A stretch of DNA of 64,000 nt from Azophilus sp965214305 (GCA_965214305.1 OZ243949.1:1116001-1180000), one strand, 5' to 3'; shown: positions 35,390 to 44,167, counted from the stretch's first letter. The notes: a model not told the origin generated them from the sequence alone. Numbers and translations are program-made.

Positions 35390-36097
35390 TTATGCCGCGT
35401 AGGGGTCGGTGATGCCGACCTCGGCGAGCAGCCGGGCTTCGAGCGCTTCCATCTCCCGTGCATCCGTTTCGCGCTCGTGGTCAAAACCGCGCAAATGCAG
35501 GACGCCGTGGATAACCATATGGGCGTAGTGATGAGCGCTGTGTTTGTTCTGCTGCCGCGCCTGCGCCTCGACAACGGGGGCACAGATCACCACATCGCCC
35601 CAGTGTCTCGCCGCCAAGACCGCCGCGTCCGGGCAATTGTCGAGCGCATCTTCCGGCGAGGGATGCCCCCCCGCGCTCCCCGGGCTAAGCCCGTTTTCCT
35701 GCGAGAGGGTTCCCCTCGCGCTCCCCAAGCTGAACTCGTCCTCCTGAGAGGGGTGCCCCCTCGCGCTCCCCGGGCTGAATCTATTTTCATGCGAGGGGTG
35801 CCCCCTCGCGCTCCCCGGGCTGAAGGCTCCCGCGTCTGCGGTAGGAAGTTGGTGGGATATCCGGGCCAGGCCGGAGGAAAAGCTCAGCACGTTGGTGGGT
35901 TTTGCAACGCCGCGATAGTTGCCGTTCAGCGCACCGCCCTCGCGGGCATCGACGATGCGCACACAGAGGCTACCGGCTTCCCCCTGCAGGGCAAGCTCCG
36001 CCCATCGGCGCAAATCCCGGGCTCTGGGGACGGTAGCGCGGCCGACAGCGATCTGCACGTCAACACGGCACTCGGCCAATGGCGTCTTAACCGGCAT
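35390..36097 (-). CDS. ybeY: Endoribonuclease YbeY with an internal repeat insertion
   Basis: A metal-dependent endoribonuclease for 16S rRNA 3' maturation and ribosome quality control. The zinc motif is intact ('HMVIHGVLHLRGFDHERE'), as are 'GNYRGVAKPTNVLSF' and 'GDVVICAPVV'. Between the last two lies an insertion of roughly 80 residues not seen in the family, including four 15-residue units of the type 'FSPGSARGHPSHENR'. The protein is about 235 residues against a usual 150-170. The ATG at 36097 overlaps phoH by 11 bases. The insert falls in a surface loop region of the fold, so activity may survive. Confidence 0.9.
   Translation of the reverse strand: MPVKTPLAECRVDVQIAVGRATVPRARDLRRWAELALQGEAGSLCVRIVDAREGGALNGNYRGVAKPTNVLSFSSGLARISHQLPTADAGAFSPGSARGHPSHENRFSPGSARGHPSQEDEFSLGSARGTLSQENGLSPGSAGGHPSPEDALDNCPDAAVLAARHWGDVVICAPVVEAQARQQNKHSAHHYAHMVIHGVLHLRGFDHERETDAREMEALEARLLAEVGITDPYAA
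35652..35833. repeat. Four tandem copies of a 45-bp palindromic unit inside ybeY
   Basis: Each unit contains a palindromic core such as GAGGGGTGCCCCCTC and the block CGCGCTCCCCGGGCTGA on the plus strand. On the minus strand the tract adds in-frame codons to ybeY without a stop. The same unit occurs at 47568-47692 in degP, in another frame. Confidence 0.85.
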
Positions 36098-37103
36098 CCC
36101 GTTCCGCGTTGCCGCCGCTTGTGGAATCCCCAAGATGGCGGGCGTAGGCATCCACAATGCTTTGCACCAGGGGGTGGCGCACAACATCCCTGGAACTGAA
36201 ATGTGTAAAGCTAATGCCCGGCATCCCGCGCAGCACGTTGCGCACAGTAACCAAACCCGATTTCTGATCCGACGGCAGATCAATTTGAGTGATGTCGCCG
36301 GTCACCACGGCCGTGGAACCAAAACCCAGGCGCGTCAGAAACATCTTCATCTGCGCCGGGGTGGTATTCTGGCTTTCATCGAGAATGATGAAGGCGTTGT
36401 TGAGCGTGCGGCCGCGCATGTAGGCCAAGGGTGCTACCTCGATGATGTTGCGCTCGATCGCCTTGTTGACGCGATCCATCCCCATGGTTTCATACAAGGC
36501 ATCATAGAGCGGGCGCAGATAGGGATCGATTTTCTGGGCGAGGTCGCCGGGTAGAAAGCCCAGTTTCTCGCCCGCCTCGACGGCCGGGCGCACCAGGAGA
36601 ATGCGGGCCACCCGATTGGCTTCCAAAAACTCCACCGCACAGGCCACGGCCAGATAGGTTTTGCCGGTGCCGGCGGGGCCGATGCCGAAATTCAGGTCAT
36701 GCGAGCGAATGGCCTGGGCGTAGTGTGCTTGGTTGCGTCCCCGCAGTTTGATGGTTTTGCGCCGGGTGCGAATGGCCGGGCCGTCCTCTTCCGCCTTGTC
36801 CGCTTTGGTCTCCGGCTGATTCAGCAAGGCCTCAACGCCCGATTCTTGCAGATAAAGATGCACCAGGTCGGCTTCAATGGTCCGCCGTTGCGCCGTTTCC
36901 CGATAGAGTTGCGCAAGCAGCGCACCGGCCGCGCGCACCCGTTGTTCCGACCCGCTAATCTGAAAACGGTTGCCGCGGCCGCGCACATGCACACCGAGCC
37001 GCTTTTCAAGGTGCTTGATATTCTGGTCGAATGGGCCGCACAACGCGACCAGGCGTCGCGCATCGTTGGGCTCGAGGCTGACCGTTGTGGTGAGCGGCAC
37101 CAC
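36087..37103 (-). CDS. phoH: PhoH-like ATPase (YbeZ)
   Basis: A 338-residue PhoH-family P-loop ATPase that works with YbeY in RNA metabolism. The N-terminal KH-like region ('LCGPFDQNIKHLEKRLGVHV') precedes Walker A ('FGIGPAGTGKTYLAVA') and Walker B ('AFIILDESQNTTPAQMKM'). It follows miaB by 2 bases and overlaps ybeY, giving the standard miaB-phoH-ybeY operon. GTG start. Confidence 0.94.
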   Translation of the reverse strand: MVPLTTTVSLEPNDARRLVALCGPFDQNIKHLEKRLGVHVRGRGNRFQISGSEQRVRAAGALLAQLYRETAQRRTIEADLVHLYLQESGVEALLNQPETKADKAEEDGPAIRTRRKTIKLRGRNQAHYAQAIRSHDLNFGIGPAGTGKTYLAVACAVEFLEANRVARILLVRPAVEAGEKLGFLPGDLAQKIDPYLRPLYDALYETMGMDRVNKAIERNIIEVAPLAYMRGRTLNNAFIILDESQNTTPAQMKMFLTRLGFGSTAVVTGDITQIDLPSDQKSGLVTVRNVLRGMPGISFTHFSSRDVVRHPLVQSIVDAYARHLGDSTSGGNAERDAG

Positions 37104-37105
37104 CT

Positions 37106-38443
37106 TCAGACCAGTTCGCCGAGCAGGGAATTCGGCAGCGCCTCGGTAATCCGCACCGTCGTGAACCGGCCCAGCAAAGACTCGTCGTCGCTCGGGAAGT
37201 TGACCACCCGGTTGTTTTCGGTGCGCCCCCGCAGCTGGGTTGCATGACGTTGCGAACGGCCGGTTACCAGGATGCGCTGGCGACTGCCAACCATAGCCTG
37301 GGCAATGGCGGCGGCCTGGATACGCAAACGATCCTGAAGTATGGCCAAGCGATGCTTCTTGACGGCCGCAGCGGTGGTGTCCGGAATGCTCGCCGCGGGG
37401 GTGCCGGGCCGCGGGCTATAAATGAAGGAGAAAGAGGTATCGAAGCCGATTTCCTCAATGAGCGCCATGGTGGCATCGAAATCCGCATCGGTTTCACCCG
37501 GAAAGCCGATGATGAAGTCCGACGAGATGCTGATGTTCGGCCGCACGGTGCGCAGCTTGCGGATTTTCGACTTGTATTCGAGCACCGTATGGCCGCGCTT
37601 CATAGCGGCGAGAATTCGGTCCGAACCACTCTGTACGGGCAGATGCACATGATCGACCAGGGTGGCAACGCTAGCATGGGCCTCAATCAGATTGTCGTTG
37701 AACTCGACCGGGTGGGAAGTGGTGTAGCGAATCCGCTCAATGCCGTCGATGTCGGCGACGTAGTGGATCAATTCGGCCAGATCCGCAATATCGCCCTCAA
37801 TCGGCCCCCGATAGGCGTTCACGTTCTGGCCGAGCAGGTTAACCTCGCGTACCCCCTGGGCGGCGAGTTGTTCGACCTCGCGCAACAGATCGGCCACCGG
37901 ACGGCTGACTTCCTCACCGCGCGTATAGGGCACCACGCAGAAGGTGCAATATTTGCTGCATCCCTCCATCACCGACACAAAGGCGCTCGGCCCCTGCGCG
38001 CCCGGTGGCGGCAGCCGGTCAAACTTCTCGATTTCCGGGAAACTGATATCGACCACCGGACCGGCGAGGCGTTGCCTGGCCCGGTTGACCATATCCGGCA
38101 GGCGATGCAGCGTCTGCGGCCCGAACACCAAATCGACAAAAGGCGCGCGCTCGGCCAGGGCCGCGCCCTCCTGGCTCGCCACGCAGCCGCCTACACCGAT
38201 CAGCAGCTCCGGGTTACGCTGCTTCAACGGTCGCCAACGGCCCAACTGATCGAATACCTTGGCCTGCGCCTTGTCCCGTATGGAGCAGGTATTCAGCAAG
38301 ATCAGATCGGCCTCGGCCGCCGTTGCCACCGGCTGGTAACCGTGACTTTCACGCAGCACATCCAGCATCCGCGCCGAGTCGTACTCGTTCATCTGGCAGC
38401 CGTGCGTTTGCACGAAAAGACGCTTGGGTGTACTGGTCGACAC
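37106..38443 (-). CDS. miaB: tRNA-2-methylthio-N6-dimethylallyladenosine synthase MiaB
   Basis: A 445-residue radical-SAM methylthiotransferase acting on A37 of tRNAs that read UNN codons. N-terminal cluster ligands are in 'QTHGCQMNEYDSARM', 'NTCSIRDKAQ' and 'GVGGCVASQEG'; the radical SAM CxxxCxxC is in 'CSKYCTFCVVPYTRG'. The C-terminal TRAM domain includes 'VTGRSQRHATQLRGRTENNR'. First gene of the miaB-phoH-ybeY operon. Confidence 0.97.
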   Translation of the reverse strand: MSTSTPKRLFVQTHGCQMNEYDSARMLDVLRESHGYQPVATAAEADLILLNTCSIRDKAQAKVFDQLGRWRPLKQRNPELLIGVGGCVASQEGAALAERAPFVDLVFGPQTLHRLPDMVNRARQRLAGPVVDISFPEIEKFDRLPPPGAQGPSAFVSVMEGCSKYCTFCVVPYTRGEEVSRPVADLLREVEQLAAQGVREVNLLGQNVNAYRGPIEGDIADLAELIHYVADIDGIERIRYTTSHPVEFNDNLIEAHASVATLVDHVHLPVQSGSDRILAAMKRGHTVLEYKSKIRKLRTVRPNISISSDFIIGFPGETDADFDATMALIEEIGFDTSFSFIYSPRPGTPAASIPDTTAAAVKKHRLAILQDRLRIQAAAIAQAMVGSRQRILVTGRSQRHATQLRGRTENNRVVNFPSDDESLLGRFTTVRITEALPNSLLGELV

Positions 38444-38803
38444 GGCGTTCCCTGTCTGCTCGATAGCGGGGCGCGCAATCTACTACAGTCTTGTACAAAA
38501 GTAGACGGCGCCATCCTTGCTCTCGTTGGAACAATCCCCCCACCCGCTAATTTACGACTTTACTTTTGCTGATACCCCGACCATTTGCATCATCGTCAAT
38601 CCAAACAGACTCCCATACAGACGCAATGTGAGCGGGCGCTTGGGCGGCTCCGGCGGAAATGGCCGCTGTTAACGATTCAGGGTAGTTTACTTAGAATAGC
38701 CCGGGTTGAGCGGCGACGGCCTCGGTTACGAAGACAGATGAAATGCAACGTCGTAGCGGAGAAAAGGTTGCAAGCCCGCACCGTTGCACCTATATAGGCC
38801 CCC
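38444..38803. other. Divergent intergenic region, miaB and DUF1820 gene
   Basis: These 360 bases between divergent genes should hold both promoters. No operator palindrome or RNA gene stands out, and short ORFs here look spurious. Confidence 0.4.
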
Positions 38804-39139
38804 ATGAGCGACAATCAAAATCACATCTACAAGGTGCTGTTCCACAGCATGGGCCAGATCTACGAAGTCTATGCCCACAATATCTACTCAAGCGATCTGT
38901 ATGGCTTCATTGAAGTGGAGGACTACATCTTCGGCAAACGCACCAAGGTGGTCATCGACCCCGGCGAAGACAAACTCCGCACCGAATTCGAGGGCGTGCG
39001 GCGCAGCTTTATTCCAATGCATGCGGTGATACGCATCGACGAGGTGGAAAAGGAGGGCACCGCCAAGGTCACCGAAACCACCACCGGCAACGTCACGCCC
39101 TTCCCCATGCCGGTTCCCGGCAATCGGGGCAAGAAGTAG
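38804..39139 (+). CDS. DUF1820 family protein
   Basis: A 111-residue small cytosolic protein: 'HIYKVLFHSMGQIYEVYAHN' then 'LYGFIEVEDYIFG' and 'VHPG/IDPGEDKLRTEF'-like text, ending in a conserved 'FIPMHAVIRIDEVEKEG'. This matches DUF1820, a domain widespread in gammaproteobacteria and of unknown function. The C-terminal 25 residues are a flexible Thr/Pro-rich tail. Confidence 0.88.
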   Translation: MSDNQNHIYKVLFHSMGQIYEVYAHNIYSSDLYGFIEVEDYIFGKRTKVVIDPGEDKLRTEFEGVRRSFIPMHAVIRIDEVEKEGTAKVTETTTGNVTPFPMPVPGNRGKK

Positions 39140-39226
39140 GGTAGCGTCGCGGTTTGCGTCGGGCACCGCCACCGGCAGCATCCAAACACAGGCAATGCAA
39201 ACGGGTTCCGAGACCAGGAATAGCAA

Positions 39227-40429
39227 ATGTCGGCAATGATTATCGTGGGTGCCGGCCACGCGGGTGGCCAAGCGGCAGCCAGCCTGCGGCAGGAAGGTTA
39301 CGAGGGCGACATCATCATCATCGGTGATGAGCCGCACATTCCCTATCAGCGTCCGCCGCTATCCAAGCAGTATCTCGCGGGCGAGCATGGGCTGGAGCGC
39401 GTTTACCTGCGGCCAGAGAAATTCTACGCGGACCGCAACATCAGCATCCGCCCCGGTGTGCGTGTCGAGTCGATCGATCCGGCGACCCAAACCCTCCTTA
39501 TCGCCGATGGCGACAGGCTCTCCTACGATAAGCTGCTGCTCGCCACCGGCAGCCGCCCACGGCAGTTGCGGCTGTCGGGCACCGACCTGCCCGGTGTGCA
39601 TTATTTGCGTACCATTGCGGATGTGGACGGCATCCGCGCGGAACTGGCGGCGGGCGCCAAGGCCGTGGTGATTGGCGGCGGCTACATCGGTCTTGAGGTG
39701 GCCTCGGTCTGCATTGAGGCGGGCTTGGAGGTGCGCGTGCTGGAAATGGAAGACCGCATCCTGCAGCGCGTCACCACGCCAACCATGTCCGACTATTACC
39801 ACCAACTGCACAGCGGCCGGGGTGTGTGTCTGCATACCGGAGCCAAGGTGACGGGCTGCGCGGGCGATGATCGTGTCCGCCGGGTGCTGTGCGGCGATAC
39901 CGCCTTTGCCGCGGATCTCGTGATCGTCGGCATCGGTATCGTGCCCAACGTGGAACTGGCACAAAGCGCGGGGCTTGCTTGCGATAACGGCATCGTCGTC
40001 GACGACCATTGCCGAACCGCCGACCCCAACATCTACGCCGCCGGCGACTGCACCAATCATCCCAATCCCGTACTCGGCCGCCGCCTGCGCCTGGAATCGG
40101 TGCCAAACGCCATGGAACAGGCCCGCGTTGCCGCCGCCAACATCTGCGGGAAAGACAAAGTGTACGCCTCCGTACCCTGGTTCTGGTCCGATCAATATGA
40201 CCTGAAATTGCAAATGGTCGGTTTTGCCGGAGACGGCGATACCGAGGTGTTGCGCGGCAACAAGGAAAACAACCGGTTCGCCCTCTTCCATCTGAAGGAT
40301 GGCCGCATCGTCGCCGTGGATGCCGTCAACAGCCCCAAGGAATTCATGATCTGCCGGCGGCTCATCGGGCAAGCGGTCGAAGCACAGGCGTTGGCGAACC
40401 CGGCAACGGATTTGCAAACCCTGCTTTGA
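39227..40429 (+). CDS. FAD-dependent ferredoxin/rubredoxin reductase-like oxidoreductase
   Basis: A 400-residue pyridine-nucleotide-disulfide-type flavoprotein of the putidaredoxin/rhodocoxin reductase family. The FAD-binding start is 'IIVGAGHAGGQAAASL', the NAD-binding site is 'AVVIGGGYIGLEVASV', and 'NIYAAGDCTNHPN' closes the FAD site. The C-terminal domain has 'SVPWFWSDQYDLKLQMVG', typical for reductases that feed ferredoxins of P450 or ring-hydroxylating systems. No oxygenase or ferredoxin lies adjacent, so the electron acceptor is unknown. Confidence 0.92.
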   Translation: MSAMIIVGAGHAGGQAAASLRQEGYEGDIIIIGDEPHIPYQRPPLSKQYLAGEHGLERVYLRPEKFYADRNISIRPGVRVESIDPATQTLLIADGDRLSYDKLLLATGSRPRQLRLSGTDLPGVHYLRTIADVDGIRAELAAGAKAVVIGGGYIGLEVASVCIEAGLEVRVLEMEDRILQRVTTPTMSDYYHQLHSGRGVCLHTGAKVTGCAGDDRVRRVLCGDTAFAADLVIVGIGIVPNVELAQSAGLACDNGIVVDDHCRTADPNIYAAGDCTNHPNPVLGRRLRLESVPNAMEQARVAAANICGKDKVYASVPWFWSDQYDLKLQMVGFAGDGDTEVLRGNKENNRFALFHLKDGRIVAVDAVNSPKEFMICRRLIGQAVEAQALANPATDLQTLL

Positions 40430-40451
40430 GTGACTCGCCGGTTTTGTTGCA

Positions 40452-40916
40452 ATGTCGAACCTGTCCTATCGTGCGCCGCAACCGGAAACCGACAGAACAG
40501 CCGCGCGGATACGGATGAGCGCGCCAGTCATCCAGGCGCATGAGACGCTCGACCCGCGCTTGCGGGCACTGCTCGAACAACAACCCCAGCAAGCCAAAGA
40601 CTTCATCTATTGCGCCACCTGCTCAGCGGTCATCGCGCGCCGCAACGACGGCATCGAGATTAACGGCAGCCATGACCATCGCTGCACCAATCCGTATGGC
40701 CTGGTATTCCACATCGGCTGTTTTCGGGAGGCGCTCGGCTGTGGCATCGTTGGTCCCGCCGTACCGGCGGACAGCTGGTTTATGGGGTTCCAATGGCGCA
40801 TTGCCGCCTGCGGCGAATGCCAGCGCCATCTCGGCTGGTATTTCGAGCGCGTATCGCCCGGTACGGACGGCGGCTTTTTCTATGGGCTCATACTCGACCG
40901 GATTCAGTACGAATAG
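40452..40916 (+). CDS. Bacterial CULT-domain (cereblon-like) protein
   Basis: A 154-residue protein whose last 110 residues match the CULT domain, the thalidomide-binding fold of cereblon. Two cysteine pairs fit the zinc site: 'YCATCSAVIARRND' and 'AACGECQRHLGWYF'. The tryptophan cage can be read in 'DSWFMGFQWRIA' and 'HLGWYFERV'. Bacterial single-domain homologues such as the Magnetospirillum protein bind cyclic-imide ligands, but their natural role is unknown. The gene sits between a flavoprotein and a HAD gene; the next gene's GTG overlaps its stop (TAGTG), implying coupling. Confidence 0.85.
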   Translation: MSNLSYRAPQPETDRTAARIRMSAPVIQAHETLDPRLRALLEQQPQQAKDFIYCATCSAVIARRNDGIEINGSHDHRCTNPYGLVFHIGCFREALGCGIVGPAVPADSWFMGFQWRIAACGECQRHLGWYFERVSPGTDGGFFYGLILDRIQYE

Positions 40917-41623
40917 TGAACAACCCCAGCCAAGATCGGATTGCAGCGGCCAACTATCGAACGCTCACTGTCGACTGCTACGGCACACTCATTGATTGGG
41001 AGGGCGGCATTCTCGCCTACCTGCAACCCCTGTTTGAGAACCACGACATACACGTCATCGATGAGTTCGTGCTGGAATGCTACAGCCGTTTCGAGCCGGC
41101 GGCGCAAGACGCGGGCGGAAGCTATAGAACGGTGTTGGCCGGGGTTCTGCAACGTTTCGGCGAGCGCCTGGCTTTTATGCCCAAGCAAACCGAACTGCGG
41201 GGGTTTGCCAACAGTATCGAACACTGGCAACCGTTTCCCGATACGGTGGACGCACTCAAGATACTCGCCGAACATTTCGCTTTGGCGGTGGTCTCAAATA
41301 TCGACGACGAGCTTTTCACCTTGTCGGCCAAGCACTTGCAAGTGCCCTTTCAGCACACGATCACGGCGGAGCAGGTGGGCGTCTACAAGCCCAACCCGGC
41401 CATGTTCGACGCCGCTCTCAAGCGTGTTGAGGGCCCGGTGTTGCATGTTGCACAAAGCCGCTTTCACGATATTGTTCCCGCCACCGCCGCCGGACTCGAC
41501 ACCGTTTGGATCAATCGTCCGTCGCTTGGCGCCGCCAAGCCCGTCGATGCCAAACCGACCTGGACATTCACCAGCCTCGCGGGGTTCGCCGCGGCCGTGG
41601 CTCATGGCGTACACCAAGATTGA
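40916..41623 (+). CDS. Haloacid dehalogenase type II-like HAD hydrolase
   Basis: A 235-residue HAD-superfamily enzyme, closest in motifs to L-2-haloacid dehalogenases. Motif I is 'TVDCYGTLIDWEGG' (nucleophile Asp), motif II 'ALAVVSNIDDELF' and motif III 'VGVYKPNPAMF' (Lys). The GTG at 40916 overlaps the CULT gene stop. The overlap with the next gene suggests one operon of at least three genes. The substrate is not predictable; dehalogenase activity is only a family inference. Confidence 0.85.
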   Translation: MNNPSQDRIAAANYRTLTVDCYGTLIDWEGGILAYLQPLFENHDIHVIDEFVLECYSRFEPAAQDAGGSYRTVLAGVLQRFGERLAFMPKQTELRGFANSIEHWQPFPDTVDALKILAEHFALAVVSNIDDELFTLSAKHLQVPFQHTITAEQVGVYKPNPAMFDAALKRVEGPVLHVAQSRFHDIVPATAAGLDTVWINRPSLGAAKPVDAKPTWTFTSLAGFAAAVAHGVHQD

Positions 41624-42215
41624 GATCCGCAAGGAGGCGCTGCACTTCGCGGCGGCGCATTTCACGATATTCTCGGCGAGCGAGCGAGAAAACCTGCACG
41701 GCCACAACTTCGTGGTGGCGGCGGATGTGGCGGCGGATGTCGGGAACGAGGGGCTTGCATTCGACTACAACCTCATCAAAGCCGGTATTCAGGCGCTGTG
41801 CGATCAATTGGACGAGCACACCCTGCTGCCCGAACTGTCGCCCCACCTCAGCCTCGCCGAGGCGGACGGCTACACCGTCGCCCACTTCAACGGCGAACGC
41901 ATCCCCTTTCTGGCGCGGGACGTGCTGACCCTGCCGGTAGCCAACATCACGGTCGAGGCATTGGCGGAATGGTTTGGCCGGGAGTTGCTACGCAACCCGG
42001 AAATTGCGGCGCTGAACCTACGCCAGCTAACCATCAAGGTTTCCTCCGGACCGGGGCAATGGGCCCATGCCAGCTTTCTGACCGGAAACCAGGATGCCGT
42101 TGTGCGGGCAGATGATCAACACGCACAAACGGGCAGCGAGTTGGGCGGCCCTGTTCCCCTTCCGGCGCAGGGCCAACTTTTCCTGCGGTACGAGAGGGTG
42201 TTGGACAAGCTTTAA
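41604..42215 (+). CDS. 6-pyruvoyl-tetrahydropterin synthase/QueD family protein
   Basis: A 203-residue T-fold enzyme. Zinc-binding histidines can be read in 'ALHFAAAHFT' and 'NLHGHNFVV'. Family members convert dihydroneopterin triphosphate to pyruvoyl- or carboxy-tetrahydropterin. The ATG at 41604 lies within the 3' end of the HAD gene. The enzyme proper ends around 'SSGPGQWAHASFLTGNQ'. The last about 25 residues (GSELGGPVPLPAQGQLFL...) are encoded by a palindromic element overlapping the stop. The SDR gene that follows and the queuosine precursor transporter nearby are compatible with pterin or queuosine metabolism, but this is not proven. Confidence 0.88.
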   Translation: MAYTKIEIRKEALHFAAAHFTIFSASERENLHGHNFVVAADVAADVGNEGLAFDYNLIKAGIQALCDQLDEHTLLPELSPHLSLAEADGYTVAHFNGERIPFLARDVLTLPVANITVEALAEWFGRELLRNPEIAALNLRQLTIKVSSGPGQWAHASFLTGNQDAVVRADDQHAQTGSELGGPVPLPAQGQLFLRYERVLDKL

Positions 42216-42247
42216 CGCGCCGGAAGGGGAACAGGGCCACCCAACTC
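42138..42247. repeat. Palindromic element with 31-bp arms straddling a stop codon
   Basis: Left arm 42138-42168 (starts GAGTTGGGCGGCCCTGTTCC) and right arm 42217-42247 are inverted repeats with a single mismatch, around a 48-base centre. The stop of the tetrahydropterin-synthase homologue lies at the end of the centre, so the left arm is translated. The transcript could form a long hairpin acting as a terminator, but the structure looks like a small MITE-like insertion. Confidence 0.85.
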
Positions 42248-42307
42248 TTCTGAATCGGATAGGTCGCCAAATATGGAACAAATTCCTACAACCGGAGTTG
42301 ATTTGTA

Positions 42308-43003
42308 ATGCACTGCGTTTTGATCACTGGCGCCAGCGCCGGCATTGGTCTGGAGACCGCGCAACGGTTCGTTGATGAGGGTTATGCGGTGGTCAATCTG
42401 TCGCGGCGGCCCTGCCCAATTGATGCCGTGCAACACATCGCCTGCGACCTCGCGGCCCCGGCATTCCTTGATGCCATCGCCGAGCGTTTGCGGCAAAGGC
42501 TCGCGGCAGCCGAGCGGCTTGTGCTTATTCACAACGCCGCGCGCTTTGTTAACGATAGTGCGGTGCAAACCGAGAGCGACAGCTTTCGCCAAACCCTGGA
42601 AATCAACCTGATCGCACCGAACACACTGAATGGATTTGCGAGCCCCTTCATGCAGCCGGGTTCGTCGATCCTCTATGTCGGCTCCACACTTGGCGAGAAG
42701 GCGGTGTCCAACAGCTTCTCCTATGTTGTCTCGAAACACGGCCTCATCGGTATGATGCGCGCCACCTGCCAAGACCTCGCCGGGCGGGGCATCCACACGG
42801 CCTGCATATCACCGGGGTTCACCGATACCGAAATGCTGCGCGTCCATGTGCCTGCACAAGCCATGGATGCGGTGCGTGGCCTGTCCGCCTATAACCGCCT
42901 CATCGAACCCGGCGAAATCGCTGAAACGCTGTTCTGGGCCGCCCAGAACCCGGTCATCAACGGCGCTGTCATCCCAGCCAACCTCGGCCAAGTGGAGCGG
43001 TAA
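42308..43003 (+). CDS. Short-chain dehydrogenase/reductase
   Basis: A 231-residue SDR. The Rossmann motif is 'LITGASAGIGLETAQRF', the NNAG-like segment is 'LVLIHNAARFVND', and the catalytic YxxxK is in 'SFSYVVSKHGLIGM'. It ends 'NGAVIPANLGQVER', typical of classical SDRs. It lies downstream of the tetrahydropterin-synthase homologue, so a pterin reductase role is possible; sugar or keto reductases look alike at this level. Confidence 0.88.
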   Translation: MHCVLITGASAGIGLETAQRFVDEGYAVVNLSRRPCPIDAVQHIACDLAAPAFLDAIAERLRQRLAAAERLVLIHNAARFVNDSAVQTESDSFRQTLEINLIAPNTLNGFASPFMQPGSSILYVGSTLGEKAVSNSFSYVVSKHGLIGMMRATCQDLAGRGIHTACISPGFTDTEMLRVHVPAQAMDAVRGLSAYNRLIEPGEIAETLFWAAQNPVINGAVIPANLGQVER

Positions 43004-43408
43004 AAGCGAGCACGGGCACCGACTCATGCCATCCTGAACTCCGGCTCGCATTAGTGGGCTCGGCGTACCACTCGGCAGCGAGCGGGCCTGCGGGGGCTTC
43101 CCTTGTGGCGCGTTCAGCCTGTTCCACCCCTTCTTTCGTATAGGCGGAAAAATTGTGCCCAGCGCCGCAAGGGAAGCCGCTCTTTCGGGAACCCGGCACT
43201 GTTGCGCCTAGGAGCCTGCGCCGTAGGAATTCGCGGCTGCAAAGCCGCTCTCATCCGCCCCGTCGCCCGCTCGATTTCGTTGAATATGGCTCGATATTCG
43301 CCTCAATCGACCGGCCGACGGGATGGCGATAGCGGCTTTTCGCTTTCGCGACTTCCGCAGGCAGAGGCTCCTAGCAGCCTTTGTGGCAGAAAGCTGGTGG
43401 GATAGGTC
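43004..43408. other. Gap with REP-like palindromic element, CTAGGA family, copy 2
   Basis: No gene is present. A composite element spans 43208-43374, with perfect 10-base ends (CTAGGAGCCT and AGGCTCCTAG). It contains an internal hairpin GCGGCT-GCAA-AGCCGC near 43234. The following 43385-43404 (GCAGAAAGCTGGTGGGATAG) resembles sequence at the start of the ybeY insertion (35840-35860). The region acts as spacer between converging genes. Confidence 0.6.
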
Positions 43409-44167
43409 TTAGGAAGTCGCCTCTTCATTCGGACGCAGGCCCAGGTGGGGGCGTAGCCAGCGCACGGCCAAGTAAGCCGGGCCGGTATCGAAAGCCGCCA
43501 CGGCGAGCTTGAAGACGTATCCGGAAGCGATGAAAACCAGCAGTTGCGGCCAAATCGGTTCATCGGCGGCAACCGGCAGTGCCTGGGCGTAGAAGTGGGT
43601 AATCAATACCACGGCGGTGGTGTCGAGCAATTGGCTAACCATGGTGGAAGCGTTGTTGCGCAGCCACAGGTGGCGCCCGCCGGTGAGTTTTTTCCAGAAG
43701 TGGAAAAGGCGCACATCGCAAAATTGTGCCGCTATATAGGCGATCATGGAGGCGGCCACCGCGCCGAACGCCAGTTGCTGCACCTCGTAAAACACCGGTA
43801 GCCGGCCCGCCGCATCGGTCGCCGGCCGGCCCGTTGCGGCATCAATCGGCTCAAACCCCGGCAAGGCACCGCCAAGCCAGAGCAGAAACACCACCCAAAC
43901 ATTCAGTAACAAGCCCATCCAGACCATGTCACGGGCGCGCTTTTCACCGTACAGTTCGCTAATCAGGTCAGTACAGAGGAAGGTGAGCGGATAAGGCAAA
44001 ATGCCAACAGCGACAACCATGGGTATCGATAGACCGAAAACCGTAAATGAGAGGTCGATAAAACGGCTGATGCCGAGCACATTCAAGAGCGCCAACGAGC
44101 CCAAGAACAAGCCCGAGAGCACCAGAAAGACTCGTTGCCTGCGTTTTTCGTAGTTCGCAGTATTCAC
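43409..44167 (-). CDS. Queuosine precursor transporter (VUT/YhhQ family)
   Basis: A 252-residue integral membrane protein with about six transmembrane helices (for example 'VFLVLSGLFLGSLALLNVLG' and 'MVVAVGILPYPLTFLCTDLI'). The signature 'PLTFLCTDLISELYGEKRAR' is diagnostic of the VUT/YhhQ family, which imports queuosine precursors such as preQ0 or preQ1 into the cytoplasm. It stands alone on the minus strand. Confidence 0.9.
   Translation of the reverse strand: MNTANYEKRRQRVFLVLSGLFLGSLALLNVLGISRFIDLSFTVFGLSIPMVVAVGILPYPLTFLCTDLISELYGEKRARDMVWMGLLLNVWVVFLLWLGGALPGFEPIDAATGRPATDAAGRLPVFYEVQQLAFGAVAASMIAYIAAQFCDVRLFHFWKKLTGGRHLWLRNNASTMVSQLLDTTAVVLITHFYAQALPVAADEPIWPQLLVFIASGYVFKLAVAAFDTGPAYLAVRWLRPHLGLRPNEEATS

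Noticed and set aside
37244..38572. A 442-codon plus-strand ORF opposite miaB
   Set aside because: Antisense to a clearly conserved radical-SAM gene.
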